Shown piece after piece: positions 24,304 through 32,747 of a stretch of DNA of 64,000 nucleotides (the first letter of the stretch is position 1; each line of letters opens with the position of its first letter). Below the pieces are notes generated by a model. That model was not told the DNA's origin and ran no database searches. It worked only from the letters and a program-made list of their open reading frames with translations. The position numbers and the translations under genes were made by a program. This DNA comes from Rhodospirillales bacterium. Its GTDB lineage: Bacteria; Pseudomonadota; Alphaproteobacteria; Micavibrionales; Micavibrionaceae. The stretch lies in the NCBI GenBank assembly GCA_020638365.1, contig JACKIQ010000003.1, positions 186,001 through 250,000 of the forward strand. The letters are read 5' to 3'.

Positions 24304-27300
24304 ATGAACAGGTCTTATTCTTCATTCCTATATCAAAGTGAATGTCAGGCTTTAGATTCGCTATATGAAGCGGCGGCGTGGAGCGATGATCGAGCGCAGT
24401 CGGTGTTCCGTCAAGCGAAAGAGTTTCTCTCGGTTATTCGTAACGGGACCGGATCGGTCGGGTTATTGGAAAATTTTCTTCAAACCTATGCTCTGGATAC
24501 CGAGGAAGGGCTGGCGATGATGACGCTGGCCGAGGCGTTGTTAAGAATCCCGGACAAGGGGACTGCCAATCTTTTGATCCGCGATAAAGTCAAAGCGGCG
24601 GACTGGCTCACGCAGCAGGGAGGCAGCGCCGACTGGCTTTCAAAGGCCGCCGGGCTTGGGATGAGCTTGAGCAGGCGTACGCTTGAAAGCGTTTTTGCGC
24701 GGCTGGGGCAGCCTCTGGTGCGGGAGGCGATGGTGCGGGCCATGCACGTGATGGGGCGGCAGTTCGTTTTGGGCGTTGATATCCGGGATGCGTTTTTGGA
24801 GGCGGAACCGTTTGAGTCTAAGGGATACAGGCTTTCTTACGATGTTCTGGGGGAGGGGGCGCGGGATGCGCGTACAGCAGAGCGGTATCTAGAGTCCTAT
24901 GGCCTGGCGTTTGATGAGATTGGCAAGCGGAGCGCAGGATTATCATTACCCCCGTCAAAGCGGCCCAGTGTTTCGGTGAAGTTGTCGGCGCTTTATCCGC
25001 GTTACGAGGTATCGCAAGAGGACCGCTGTGTGCCCGTGTTGATCGAGCGGCTTGGGTTGCTTGCTGAAAAGGCTGCGAAGCATGATTTATCGTTAACAAT
25101 AGATGCTGAGGAGGTCGCGCGGCTTGATCTGTCGATCAGGATTTTTGAAGGGGTTCTGCAAAGCCCTGTCCTGAGTGGATGGGAAGGGTTCGGACTGGCT
25201 GTGCAGGCTTACCAGAAACGGGCTTTATCGTTGATTAAATATTTGGCTGAAAACAGCCAGACGTACGGACGTAAGATCCAGATTCGACTTGTAAAAGGCG
25301 CGTACTGGGATTCAGAAATCAAGCGAGCGCAGATGGGAGGGTATCCCGACTACCCTGTCTTTACCCGGAAGTGTAATACCGATGTGTCCTATATTGCCTG
25401 CGCTCAGGAAATTTTCAGGCAAGGCGAGGCCTTTTTTCCTCTTTTTGCCACACATAACGCCCACACCATCGCCGCAGTACTTCATATGGCCCGGGAAGCC
25501 GGGGCCGACCCGCAGGATTTTGAATTGCAGAGGCTTCACGGTATGGGTGAGAGGTTGTTCGATCATCTTCTGAGAGAGGGTGCGGCACGGGCCAGCATTT
25601 ATGCCCCTATCGGTCCGCATGAGGATCTGCTGCCTTATCTCGTGCGGCGACTGCTGGAAAACGGTGCCAATTCCTCCTTTGTCAAAAGGGTTTCCGACAG
25701 GGATGTCGATCCAGCGGTTCTGCTGCGCGATCCCATAGAGGAGTCGCGTTCCTATGCGGAGAAGAGGCATTCGAAAATTCCCGTTCCAAGCGATCTTTTT
25801 GATGCGCGTAAAAATTCCAGAGGACTTGATCTAAACGATCCGCTGTCCTGCGGTGCTACGCTGGATTTTGTTCGCCGTTTCGTTCTTGATATTCAAGAAA
25901 AATCCCTAGTTGACGGCAGGTGGGTCGATGCGCCGGAAAAAGCCGATCGCAAGGCTTTTATCGACCGGGCGTTCGATCTTGCGCGGACCGGCTATACGCA
26001 CTGGTCCGGCCGGAAGGCCAGTGCGCGTGCGGATATTCTTGAACGGGTTGCCGATCTTTACGAACAGCATAGCGATGAGTTGATGGGCTTCTGCGTCCAC
26101 GAGGCGCGAAAAACGATACCCGATTCTGTCGCAGAGGTCCGAGAGGCCGTGGATTTTTGCCGCTATTATGCTCAACGCGTACGTCTGGATTTCTGTGACG
26201 AAGGAATGCTTCTTCCCGGCTATACGGGTGAGGAAAACCGGCTTTTTTTGCACGGGCGCGGTGTTTTTGTCTGTATCAGTCCGTGGAATTTTCCGCTGGC
26301 GATTTTTACCGGGCAGATCGCGGCCGCGCTCGGGGCTGGGAACGCGGTGGTCGCCAAACCTGCGGAGCAGACTCCTCTGATCGCGCTGCGTGCTGTTGAA
26401 TTGTTTCACCGGGGGGGTGTTCCGGCGCATGTTCTGCATCTTCTTACCGGAGACGGTCAGATCGGCGCTGAGATCGTTTCCCATCCTGATGTAGCCGGGG
26501 TCGCTTTTACTGGTTCGACGCAAGCCGCGAAATCCATTCAACGCGCTCTGGCAACAAAGGATGGGCCAATCGTCCCGTTGGTTGCGGAGACGGGCGGACA
26601 GAATGCGATGATTGTTGATAGCAGCGCCTTGCTGGAGCAGACCGTCGATGATGTGATCTTGAGCGCATTCGGATCGACCGGGCAGAGATGTTCGGCACTG
26701 CGCGTGCTGTACGTACAGGAGGATATTGCTGAGACGTTTCTTGAATTGTTGTCAGGGGCGATGAAGGAAATCCGGGTGGGTGATCCTTCCCATCTTTCGA
26801 CGGATATCGGTCCGGTGATTGATAATGATGCGCTGGCAGCCCTTCGAATCCATGAGATATTTCTTGAGAAAAACGCGCGATTGATTGCACGCGTTTCTTT
26901 GCCGAACGAGTTTCGTGAGGGCGGCTTCTACTTTACTCCAATAGCTTACGAGATATCCGATATTGGCCTTTTGAAGAGTGAGGTTTTCGGACCCGTTCTT
27001 CATGTCATTCGCTACAAGGCTGCGGACATTGAAAAAGTTTTGCAGGCGATCAACGGGACAGGGTTCGGGTTGACCTTCGGTGTACAGAGCCGGATCAATT
27101 CCGTTCAGCGCAGACTTGCGCAAGGAGCACTGGCCGGGAACGTTTACGTTAACCGTTCTATGATCGGAGCTGTGGTCGGCGTACAGCCTTTCGGCGGCAT
27201 GGGGCTGTCAGGTACGGGTCCGAAGGCGGGCGGTCCGCATTATCTTCGGGCGTTTGTCCATGAGAAGGTGATTTCCGTCAATACTACGGCAGCCGGCGGC

Positions 27301-27336
27301 AATGCCAGTCTTGTTTCTATGCGCGAAGATGAGTAA
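24304..27336 (+). CDS. putA: Bifunctional proline dehydrogenase / P5C dehydrogenase
   Basis: 1010 residues, the compact PutA type. The N-terminal half is the FAD-dependent proline dehydrogenase barrel (RPSVSVKLSALYPRYE, YWDSEIKRAQMGGYPDYPVFT, FATHNAHTIAAVLHMA, LQRLHGMGE). The C-terminal half is the NAD-dependent aldehyde dehydrogenase (ISPWNFPLAIFTGQIAAAL, VAETGGQNAMIVDSS, catalytic Cys796 in GSTGQRCSALR, and the end FGGMGLSGTGPKAGG). It oxidises proline to glutamate at the inner membrane. The ribbon-helix-helix DNA-binding domain of the longer E. coli-type PutA is absent, so it cannot repress its own gene. No putP is nearby. Confidence 0.96.
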   Translation: MNRSYSSFLYQSECQALDSLYEAAAWSDDRAQSVFRQAKEFLSVIRNGTGSVGLLENFLQTYALDTEEGLAMMTLAEALLRIPDKGTANLLIRDKVKAADWLTQQGGSADWLSKAAGLGMSLSRRTLESVFARLGQPLVREAMVRAMHVMGRQFVLGVDIRDAFLEAEPFESKGYRLSYDVLGEGARDARTAERYLESYGLAFDEIGKRSAGLSLPPSKRPSVSVKLSALYPRYEVSQEDRCVPVLIERLGLLAEKAAKHDLSLTIDAEEVARLDLSIRIFEGVLQSPVLSGWEGFGLAVQAYQKRALSLIKYLAENSQTYGRKIQIRLVKGAYWDSEIKRAQMGGYPDYPVFTRKCNTDVSYIACAQEIFRQGEAFFPLFATHNAHTIAAVLHMAREAGADPQDFELQRLHGMGERLFDHLLREGAARASIYAPIGPHEDLLPYLVRRLLENGANSSFVKRVSDRDVDPAVLLRDPIEESRSYAEKRHSKIPVPSDLFDARKNSRGLDLNDPLSCGATLDFVRRFVLDIQEKSLVDGRWVDAPEKADRKAFIDRAFDLARTGYTHWSGRKASARADILERVADLYEQHSDELMGFCVHEARKTIPDSVAEVREAVDFCRYYAQRVRLDFCDEGMLLPGYTGEENRLFLHGRGVFVCISPWNFPLAIFTGQIAAALGAGNAVVAKPAEQTPLIALRAVELFHRGGVPAHVLHLLTGDGQIGAEIVSHPDVAGVAFTGSTQAAKSIQRALATKDGPIVPLVAETGGQNAMIVDSSALLEQTVDDVILSAFGSTGQRCSALRVLYVQEDIAETFLELLSGAMKEIRVGDPSHLSTDIGPVIDNDALAALRIHEIFLEKNARLIARVSLPNEFREGGFYFTPIAYEISDIGLLKSEVFGPVLHVIRYKAADIEKVLQAINGTGFGLTFGVQSRINSVQRRLAQGALAGNVYVNRSMIGAVVGVQPFGGMGLSGTGPKAGGPHYLRAFVHEKVISVNTTAAGGNASLVSMREDE

Positions 27337-27375
27337 AACGAAAGGGCGCACAAAACAGCTTACAGGGATAAGCCA

Positions 27376-28671
27376 ATGAAGATACTTCTTGTCGGATCGG
27401 GCGGCCGCGAACATGCCTTGGCGTGGAAACTCAGGCAGTCGCCCTTGTGCAAGGCTCTTTATTGCGCGCCGGGGAATGCCGGGATCGCAGAAATTGCGGA
27501 GATCGTGAAGATCGGTTCCGAGGATGTCGAAGGGCTTTGCAGTTTTGCCAAGGACAAAGGTATAGATTTTGTCGTCGTCGGGCCGGAGGCTCCGCTGGTG
27601 GCCGGGCTGGTCGATCGTTTGCGCGAGGAAGGAATTTTGGCATTCGGGCCTTCGGCCAAGGCTGCGCAAATCGAGGGTTCGAAGGGTTTCATGAAGGATC
27701 TGTGCGCGAAATATGCCATTCCGACCGCGGCGTACGGGCGGTTTTCAGATCTGGCAAGCGCCGAAGCGTTTATCGCGACAATGGATGGACAACTCGTCGT
27801 GAAAGCGGACGGGCTGGCGGCCGGTAAGGGGGTTATTATCTGTTCCGGAAGAGCTGATGCTCTTGACGCGGCGCGCGATATGCTTGAAGGCGGGGTGTTT
27901 GGAGACGCCGGGGCGGAAATCGTGATCGAAGAGTTTCTTGACGGAGAAGAGGTTAGTTTTTTCGCGCTTTCGGACGGGCGTACGATCGTGCCGCTTGTTT
28001 CAGCACAGGATCATAAGCGGGTGGGTGAGGGAGACAGCGGACCGAATACCGGAGGGATGGGTGCTTATTCCCCCGCGTATTTTATGACCAAAGAGTTGGA
28101 GAGTACAATTATCTCCCGGATTATTGAACCGACTATCAGGGGTATGGCGGCCGAGGGCTGTTCTTTTACCGGCGTTCTATTCGCCGGGTTGATGGTCAAG
28201 GACGGGGTGCCCAAGCTTCTTGAGCATAATGCCCGTTTCGGCGATCCTGAATGCCAGACGCTAATGCTCCGCATGGAAGGGGATCTTGTGAAAGTCCTTA
28301 AGGCGGCGGCAGAAGGGCGTCTGGAGAGCGTACGCGAAGAGCTACGCTGGTCGGATGATGCGGCGATGTGCGTGGTTATGGCTGCGAACGGATATCCGGG
28401 GCCTTACGCGAAAGGCACTCCGATTTCCGGTGATCTTCATCCGGGTGATCCGGATGTCCGGATTTTTCATGCTGGTACAGCACGAGGCGAGGACGGGCAA
28501 CTTGTCTCGCAGGGCGGCCGCGTTCTTGGTGTTTGCGCCAAAGGCAAGGATATCGCACAGGCCCAGAAAAAAGCGTATGCTGCGGTTGACGGTATTGTGT
28601 GGCCCGAAGGTTTTTGCCGCCGGGATATCGGCTGGAGGGCAATCAAGGCTCAAAAAGGGGAGGCGGCCTGA
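27376..28671 (+). CDS. purD: Phosphoribosylamine-glycine ligase
   Basis: 431 residues, normal for PurD (GARS). It joins glycine to 5-phosphoribosylamine with ATP in purine synthesis. Seen: N-terminal KILLVGSGGREHALAWKL, IDFVVVGPEAPLVAGLVD, the ATP-grasp loop LVVKADGLAAGKGVIIC, DHKRVGEGDSGPNTGGMGAYSP, and FAGLMVKDGVPKLLEHNARFGDPECQ, then the C-terminal domain. ACAGGGATAAGCC precedes the ATG. It is 39 bases after putA and 21 before the barstar-like gene, so the three could be cotranscribed. Confidence 0.97.
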   Translation: MKILLVGSGGREHALAWKLRQSPLCKALYCAPGNAGIAEIAEIVKIGSEDVEGLCSFAKDKGIDFVVVGPEAPLVAGLVDRLREEGILAFGPSAKAAQIEGSKGFMKDLCAKYAIPTAAYGRFSDLASAEAFIATMDGQLVVKADGLAAGKGVIICSGRADALDAARDMLEGGVFGDAGAEIVIEEFLDGEEVSFFALSDGRTIVPLVSAQDHKRVGEGDSGPNTGGMGAYSPAYFMTKELESTIISRIIEPTIRGMAAEGCSFTGVLFAGLMVKDGVPKLLEHNARFGDPECQTLMLRMEGDLVKVLKAAAEGRLESVREELRWSDDAAMCVVMAANGYPGPYAKGTPISGDLHPGDPDVRIFHAGTARGEDGQLVSQGGRVLGVCAKGKDIAQAQKKAYAAVDGIVWPEGFCRRDIGWRAIKAQKGEAA

Positions 28672-28692
28672 AAAAGGTCCGGGAAGACGGTT

Positions 28693-29058
28693 ATGGCATG
28701 GGATGTTGTTCAGATTAATTGCGATGCTATCGTCGACGAGCGCAGTTTTCACGAGGAGTTTGCGCAGGCTTTCGGGTTTCCCGATCAGTACGACTATACA
28801 ACTGTTTCCTGGCTGAAGCTTCTGTCGCAGCTTGATAATGCCGAAAAACGCCTGACTGCCGTTTATTGCGAGCCTAACGAGGTGATTACGATCGAGCTTC
28901 TTAACGTGGCTGCGTTCGCGGCGCGGTGTCCGGAGCAGATGACGCTCTGTATCGAGGGGGTCGCCTATATTAACTGGGCGCGAATCGAACAAGATCTCAA
29001 GCCTGTATTGGCTCTCGCTTTTTACGGCCAGCAATATTACGATCTGAGCGATTTTTAG
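28693..29058 (+). CDS. Barstar-like small protein
   Basis: 121 residues. The segment INCDAIVDERSFHEEFAQAFGFPDQYDY matches the barstar pattern (an acidic helix, then F-A-x-x-FGFP-x-YG-x-N). The Asn-Leu-Asp-Ala part that normally follows is changed to TTVSWLKLL. Barstar family members are intracellular RNase inhibitors that act as immunity proteins. No barnase-like or other secreted RNase gene is beside it, so any partner is elsewhere or lost. GGTTATGG surrounds the start. A drift to an unrelated role is possible. Confidence 0.62.
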   Translation: MAWDVVQINCDAIVDERSFHEEFAQAFGFPDQYDYTTVSWLKLLSQLDNAEKRLTAVYCEPNEVITIELLNVAAFAARCPEQMTLCIEGVAYINWARIEQDLKPVLALAFYGQQYYDLSDF

Positions 29059-29059
29059 C

Positions 29060-29548
29060 TCACGTACGCTTTGACTTGAAAAAGTTGCTGAGAAGAGCGG
29101 CGCATTCTTCGCTCAGAATTCCATGGCTGATTTCCGGGCGGTGATGACAGGTCGGCTGTTCAAAAAACTTTCCGCCATGAAGTACGCCGCCGCCCTTGGG
29201 GTCGGTTGCTGCGAAGGTTACTTTTTCGAGACGGGCAAAACTGACGGCCGCAGCGCACATCGCGCAAGGCTCCAGCGTGACGTATAGGGCCAGTCCGGGA
29301 ATTCTCTGTACGCCCTGTTTTTTGCACACTTCGCGGATAGCCAGTATTTCGGCGTGCGCAGTCGGATCGGACAGTTCTATGGTCCGGTTGCCGGAAGCGG
29401 AGAAAATTTTTTCTTTCTTGCGATCGGCAATGACAGCGCCGATCGGCACTTCGTCCCTTTCCTGCGCTTTTTTCGCCTCTTCCAAGGCTGCGCGCATACA
29501 GGTAAGGTCGAAATCTGTGAATGAACTGTCATCATAGGTTTTGGTCAT
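29060..29548 (-). CDS. tadA: tRNA adenosine(34) deaminase / nucleoside deaminase
   Basis: 162 residues, the usual TadA size. The zinc site is complete: TAHAEILAIRE (His65, catalytic Glu67) and PCAMC (Cys95, Cys98). Other features are EVPIGAVIADRKKE, ALYVTLEPCAMC and a TadA-like DPKGGGVLHGG. It deaminates A34 of tRNA-Arg(ACG) to inosine; guanine deaminase-like relatives are less likely. The start ATG occupies 29546-29548 and overlaps, in opposite orientation, the ATG of the pseudouridine synthase gene (CATG). CAGGCGCC precedes it. The longer frame to 29599 would overlap that gene more deeply and adds unrelated sequence. Its end lies one base from the barstar-like gene end. Confidence 0.9.
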   Translation of the reverse strand: MTKTYDDSSFTDFDLTCMRAALEEAKKAQERDEVPIGAVIADRKKEKIFSASGNRTIELSDPTAHAEILAIREVCKKQGVQRIPGLALYVTLEPCAMCAAAVSFARLEKVTFAATDPKGGGVLHGGKFFEQPTCHHRPEISHGILSEECAALLSNFFKSKRT

Positions 29549-30398
29549 GGCGCCTGAGTCTAAAGAAGATTTAGCAGACAAGAAAGAGAGAATTGCCAAG
29601 CGGATGGCGCGGGCCGGGCTGTGTTCACGGCGTCAGGCGGAGCAGTGGATCTTGGATGGCCGTGTGCAGGTCAACGGAAAGGTTCTGGACAGTCCTGCAT
29701 TCAGTGTCTGTGCATCCGATAACATCTTGGTTGACGGCAAAGCCTTGCCCGGTGAAGAGAAAATCATGCTGTTTCTTCATCATAAGCCCGCCGGGTTGGT
29801 TACGACGCACAAGGATGAAAAGGGCAGATCGACAGTATTCGATAACCTGCCTCCCGGTTTGCCGCGCCTTATCAGCGTGGGGAGGCTGGACCTTAATACA
29901 GAAGGGCTATTGCTCCTGACCAATGACGGGGAACTGGCGCGTTACCTTGAACTGCCTTCGACAGGCTGGAAACGCAAGTACAAGGTGCGCGTATTCGGGA
30001 CGGTTAAGCAGGCGGCTCTTGATCGGCTGGCTAAAGGGGTCACTCTTGAGGGTGTGAAATATGCTCCGATTGAGGCCACAATAGATACCAGCGATCAGGA
30101 TCGGCCCGGGCAGGCCAATACATGGATTAACGTTTCCTTGCGCGAGGGGAAGAACCGGGAAATCCGCAAGGTCATGGAGTCGCTCGGGCTGAAGGTCAAT
30201 CGCCTGATCCGAACCGATTACGGTCCGTTTTCTCTCGGGAAGCTGGAGAGCGGCGCCGTACGTCCGGTTGAAGATCAGGTTTTACGGCATCAGTTGGCCA
30301 AATTTTTCAAGGAGCGTATGCCCAGTTCCGACGAGCCGAAAAGCGATAAAACCAAGCGCAAACGACCCCCTGCACGCGGCAAGAAGGAGGCGCACTGA
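29547..30398 (+). CDS. rluB: RluB/RsuA-family rRNA pseudouridine synthase
   Basis: 283 residues. The N-terminal S4 RNA-binding domain (ERIAKRMARAGLCSRRQAEQ to WILDGRVQVNGK) is followed by the RsuA-type catalytic domain with GRLDLNTEGLLLLTNDGEL, where Asp in GRLD is the nucleophile, and NREIRKVMESLGLKVNRL. The tail is Lys/Arg-rich. It most likely modifies 23S rRNA (RluB type), but RsuA or RluF paralogues share these motifs. The start ATG 29547 shares CATG with tadA; the TTG at 29541 is an alternative. The stop is one base from the rsmD ATG, so the two rRNA genes are coupled. Confidence 0.9.
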   Translation: MAPESKEDLADKKERIAKRMARAGLCSRRQAEQWILDGRVQVNGKVLDSPAFSVCASDNILVDGKALPGEEKIMLFLHHKPAGLVTTHKDEKGRSTVFDNLPPGLPRLISVGRLDLNTEGLLLLTNDGELARYLELPSTGWKRKYKVRVFGTVKQAALDRLAKGVTLEGVKYAPIEATIDTSDQDRPGQANTWINVSLREGKNREIRKVMESLGLKVNRLIRTDYGPFSLGKLESGAVRPVEDQVLRHQLAKFFKERMPSSDEPKSDKTKRKRPPARGKKEAH

Positions 30399-30399
30399 G

Positions 30400-30960
30400 A
30401 TGCGGATCGTATCCGGTTTGTACGGGGGACGAAAAATTCAGGCCCCGAAGGGACGTATGGTCAGGCCGACCACGGACAAGGTCCGCGGCGCCGTTTTTAA
30501 CATGCTTCAGAGCCGGGGGCTTGTTGACGACGCTGTTGTTCTGGATGCGTTTTGCGGGACGGGGGGCATGGGCCTGGAGGCGCTTTCGCGCGGGGCGCAT
30601 TCCTGTACGTTCGTTGATTCCGCCCGTGATTCTTTAGTCTGCGTGAAAGAGAATATTTCTTCGCTGGGGGCAGAAGATCGGGCCAAGGTGATTGCCTCGG
30701 ATGTTTTGAAGTTACGCGAGTGCACGGATCGCTCTGAACTGGCTAGCCTTGCGTTTCTTGATCCTCCTTATGAAAAGGGACTAATTTTTCCAGCGCTGGA
30801 GCGGATTGCTGGAGGCGGTTGGCTTGCCGAGGGTGCGTATGTTGTCTGCGAGACGGAAAAAAAATATAACCGGGTGTTTCCGGCATCATTTTCAGTCAAG
30901 GATGACCGCATTTACGGCGAAGTCAGGGTTTTTCTGCTTCAGTTTATAACGCCCGTGTAG
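30400..30960 (+). CDS. rsmD: 16S rRNA (guanine966-N2)-methyltransferase
   Basis: 186 residues. N-terminal MRIVSGLYGGRKIQAPKG and VRPTTDKVRGAVFNML are hallmarks of RsmD. The SAM site is LDAFCGTGGMGLEALSRGA and the catalytic motif DPPYEKG. Methylates G966 of 16S rRNA. AAGGAGG lies nine bases before the ATG at 30400, inside the end of rluB, which fixes the start. Its final 22 bases overlap the end of uppP on the other strand. Confidence 0.95.
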   Translation: MRIVSGLYGGRKIQAPKGRMVRPTTDKVRGAVFNMLQSRGLVDDAVVLDAFCGTGGMGLEALSRGAHSCTFVDSARDSLVCVKENISSLGAEDRAKVIASDVLKLRECTDRSELASLAFLDPPYEKGLIFPALERIAGGGWLAEGAYVVCETEKKYNRVFPASFSVKDDRIYGEVRVFLLQFITPV

Positions 30961-31769
30961 ATTAGCCAGATAAGTACGATGCCCATTCCCACACGGTAAA
31001 TCGCGTACGGAGCGAAGCCCGTTGTCTTGAGGAAGCGCATCATGCCCGCTATGGCGATAAACCCGGCGATAAATGACAGGATCACAGCGATCAGCGCGTC
31101 GCCGGTCAGGGCGACATTATCAGCCCGAACAAGGCGCAGAGCGCCCAGAGTTCCGGCTGCGCTTGTCACCACCATAGCGAGAAGCAAAGAGTAATGTGCG
31201 CTTTCTGTGCGGTTGAGTCCCAGCATGCGTCCGGCAGTCATAGTTATACCCGAACGGCTGGTTCCGGGGATCAGCGCGATGGTTTGGGCCAGACCGATCA
31301 GGATCGCATCCCTTAAAGTTAAATCCGAAACTTTACGCGAGACAGGAAATTTCTTATCGGCCCACCAGAGCAGGATGCCAAAAACAATGGTTGTTATGGT
31401 TATAACATGGAGATTACGCAAAATGGCCGGTTCCAAGATGTTTACGATAGCTCCCACAATAATTACCGGGATGGAGCCGACGATGACGTACAGCAGCAAT
31501 CTGGATTTTTCAGATTGCCTGTTTCCGGTCGCAAAATCCTTTAATCCGCCGATCATCCTGAAGACGTCCTTATGAAAGTAGAGCAAGACCGAGAGCAGCG
31601 TTCCGACATGGACCGCGAGATCCATGATGAGATCATCGTCCCAAGCGGCTTTTAGCGTTCCGTTGTTTATTGCCGCATGGACAAAAAGGAGATGTGCGCT
31701 TGAACTGATGGGAAGAAACTCGGTTATTCCCTGCACAAGGGCCAGTACGATGATGTAGTATAACGGCAT
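30939..31769 (-). CDS. uppP: Undecaprenyl-diphosphatase
   Basis: 276 residues with about eight membrane helices. The two family signatures are present: EFLPISSSAHLLF near the N-terminus, with the Glu and Ser of the active site, and PGTSRSGITMTAGRMLGL with the essential Arg. It dephosphorylates undecaprenyl diphosphate to recycle the peptidoglycan lipid carrier, and overproduction gives bacitracin resistance (BacA). The start at 31769 sits in another CATG, but the plus-strand frame there is unlikely to be the true start of the next gene. Confidence 0.96.
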   Translation of the reverse strand: MPLYYIIVLALVQGITEFLPISSSAHLLFVHAAINNGTLKAAWDDDLIMDLAVHVGTLLSVLLYFHKDVFRMIGGLKDFATGNRQSEKSRLLLYVIVGSIPVIIVGAIVNILEPAILRNLHVITITTIVFGILLWWADKKFPVSRKVSDLTLRDAILIGLAQTIALIPGTSRSGITMTAGRMLGLNRTESAHYSLLLAMVVTSAAGTLGALRLVRADNVALTGDALIAVILSFIAGFIAIAGMMRFLKTTGFAPYAIYRVGMGIVLIWLIYTGVIN

Positions 31770-31833
31770 GGATTTTTGCGCTATTCTGGTTCGAGATCAA
31801 AAGGCGCAGACAGCTATACAGGAAAAAAGGAAC

Positions 31834-32037
31834 ATGGTCTATCTTATCGGGATTGTCGGCTTTGTGGGCGGGTTTGTGATCGGACAGATGGTGCTCTACT
31901 TTTTTTTACGGGATGTCCCTGCGGAAAAGCTGCTGAACGATCCTTATATCAAGTGGAAATACGGGCTTTTAAACTGGGCTTTTGCCGTTCTGGGCGCATA
32001 CAGCATGGTTGTCACCTATCAGGAATATTACCCCTAG
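31834..32037 (+). CDS. Small two-TM membrane protein
   Basis: 67 residues. Helix one is about 3-25 (LIGIVGFVGGFVIGQMVLYFFL). A loop with DPYIKWKYG precedes helix two, about 45-62. GGAAAAAAGGAAC precedes the ATG at 31834 and settles the start over 31768. I do not recognise a family. It sits 64 bases past the divergent uppP start and 71 before a YceI protein. It might be an envelope accessory. Confidence 0.6.
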   Translation: MVYLIGIVGFVGGFVIGQMVLYFFLRDVPAEKLLNDPYIKWKYGLLNWAFAVLGAYSMVVTYQEYYP

Positions 32038-32108
32038 ATTTATTGCATTTCGCAAGTTTTTGCGATCTAATCTCATTCTCTTTTTCCGACTTTTGAAAGG
32101 ACTCCGTG

Positions 32109-32723
32109 ATGAAAAATCTTTTGCGCACAGCGCTTTTTACTTCCTGCCTTTTCGGTGTTCAACCGGCCCATGCAGAGGCCGAGACGTACACTTTCGATAA
32201 GGCCCATACACAAGTTATTTTCTTCGTGAACCATCTCGGTTTTTCCAATTCGGCCGGGAAGTTCCTCGATTTTGACGGATCGTTCACGTTTGATCAGGCC
32301 GAGCCCGCGAAATCATCCGTAAAGGTGACATTCAAGGTCGCCGGTCTGGATATGGATGACGAGAAGTGGGACGAGCATCTGAAGGGTACGGATTTCTTCA
32401 ATGTCGAGAAATTTCCGGAGATGACTTTCAACAGCACCGCGATCGAAGTGACCGGGGAGAATACCGCGAATATCATCGGCGATCTCACGCTTCTCGGAGT
32501 TACAAAGCCCGTAACGCTGTCGGTCACGCATAACAAGTCCGGAAAGCATCCGTTCGGGGATAAGTATGTCAGCGGTTTTTCTGCAACCGCTTCACTTAAG
32601 CGTTCGGATTTCGGTATGAATTACGGTTTGCCCATGGTTGGCGACGACGTGCAGATTCGTATTGAGGTCGAGGGTCTACGCGAAGAGCCGGCTGCGTCCG
32701 ACGGCGCGTCAGAAAACAAGTAA
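32109..32723 (+). CDS. YceI-family periplasmic lipid-binding protein
   Basis: 204 residues with a signal peptide (cleavage near PAHAEAE). The mature part is a lipocalin-like YceI barrel: YTFDKAHTQVIFFVNHLGFS, VKVTFKVAGLDMDD, DFFNVEKFPEMTFNST, GDLTLLGVTKPVTLSVTHNK and FSATASLKRSDFGMNYG. Family members hold polyisoprenoids such as ubiquinone-8. AAAGGACTCC gives the binding site; ATG 32109 is chosen over the preceding GTG. The next gene, 24 bases on, is a cytochrome b561 fused to a second YceI domain, so both probably serve the same quinone or isoprenoid pathway. Confidence 0.93.
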   Translation: MKNLLRTALFTSCLFGVQPAHAEAETYTFDKAHTQVIFFVNHLGFSNSAGKFLDFDGSFTFDQAEPAKSSVKVTFKVAGLDMDDEKWDEHLKGTDFFNVEKFPEMTFNSTAIEVTGENTANIIGDLTLLGVTKPVTLSVTHNKSGKHPFGDKYVSGFSATASLKRSDFGMNYGLPMVGDDVQIRIEVEGLREEPAASDGASENK

Positions 32724-32747
32724 AACGCCATAGTTTCAGGATTTTCC

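Noticed and set aside
31767..31770. A third shared CATG start, uppP with the 67-residue gene
   Set aside because: The plus-strand gene has a much better ribosome site at ATG 31834, so the overlap is probably chance.
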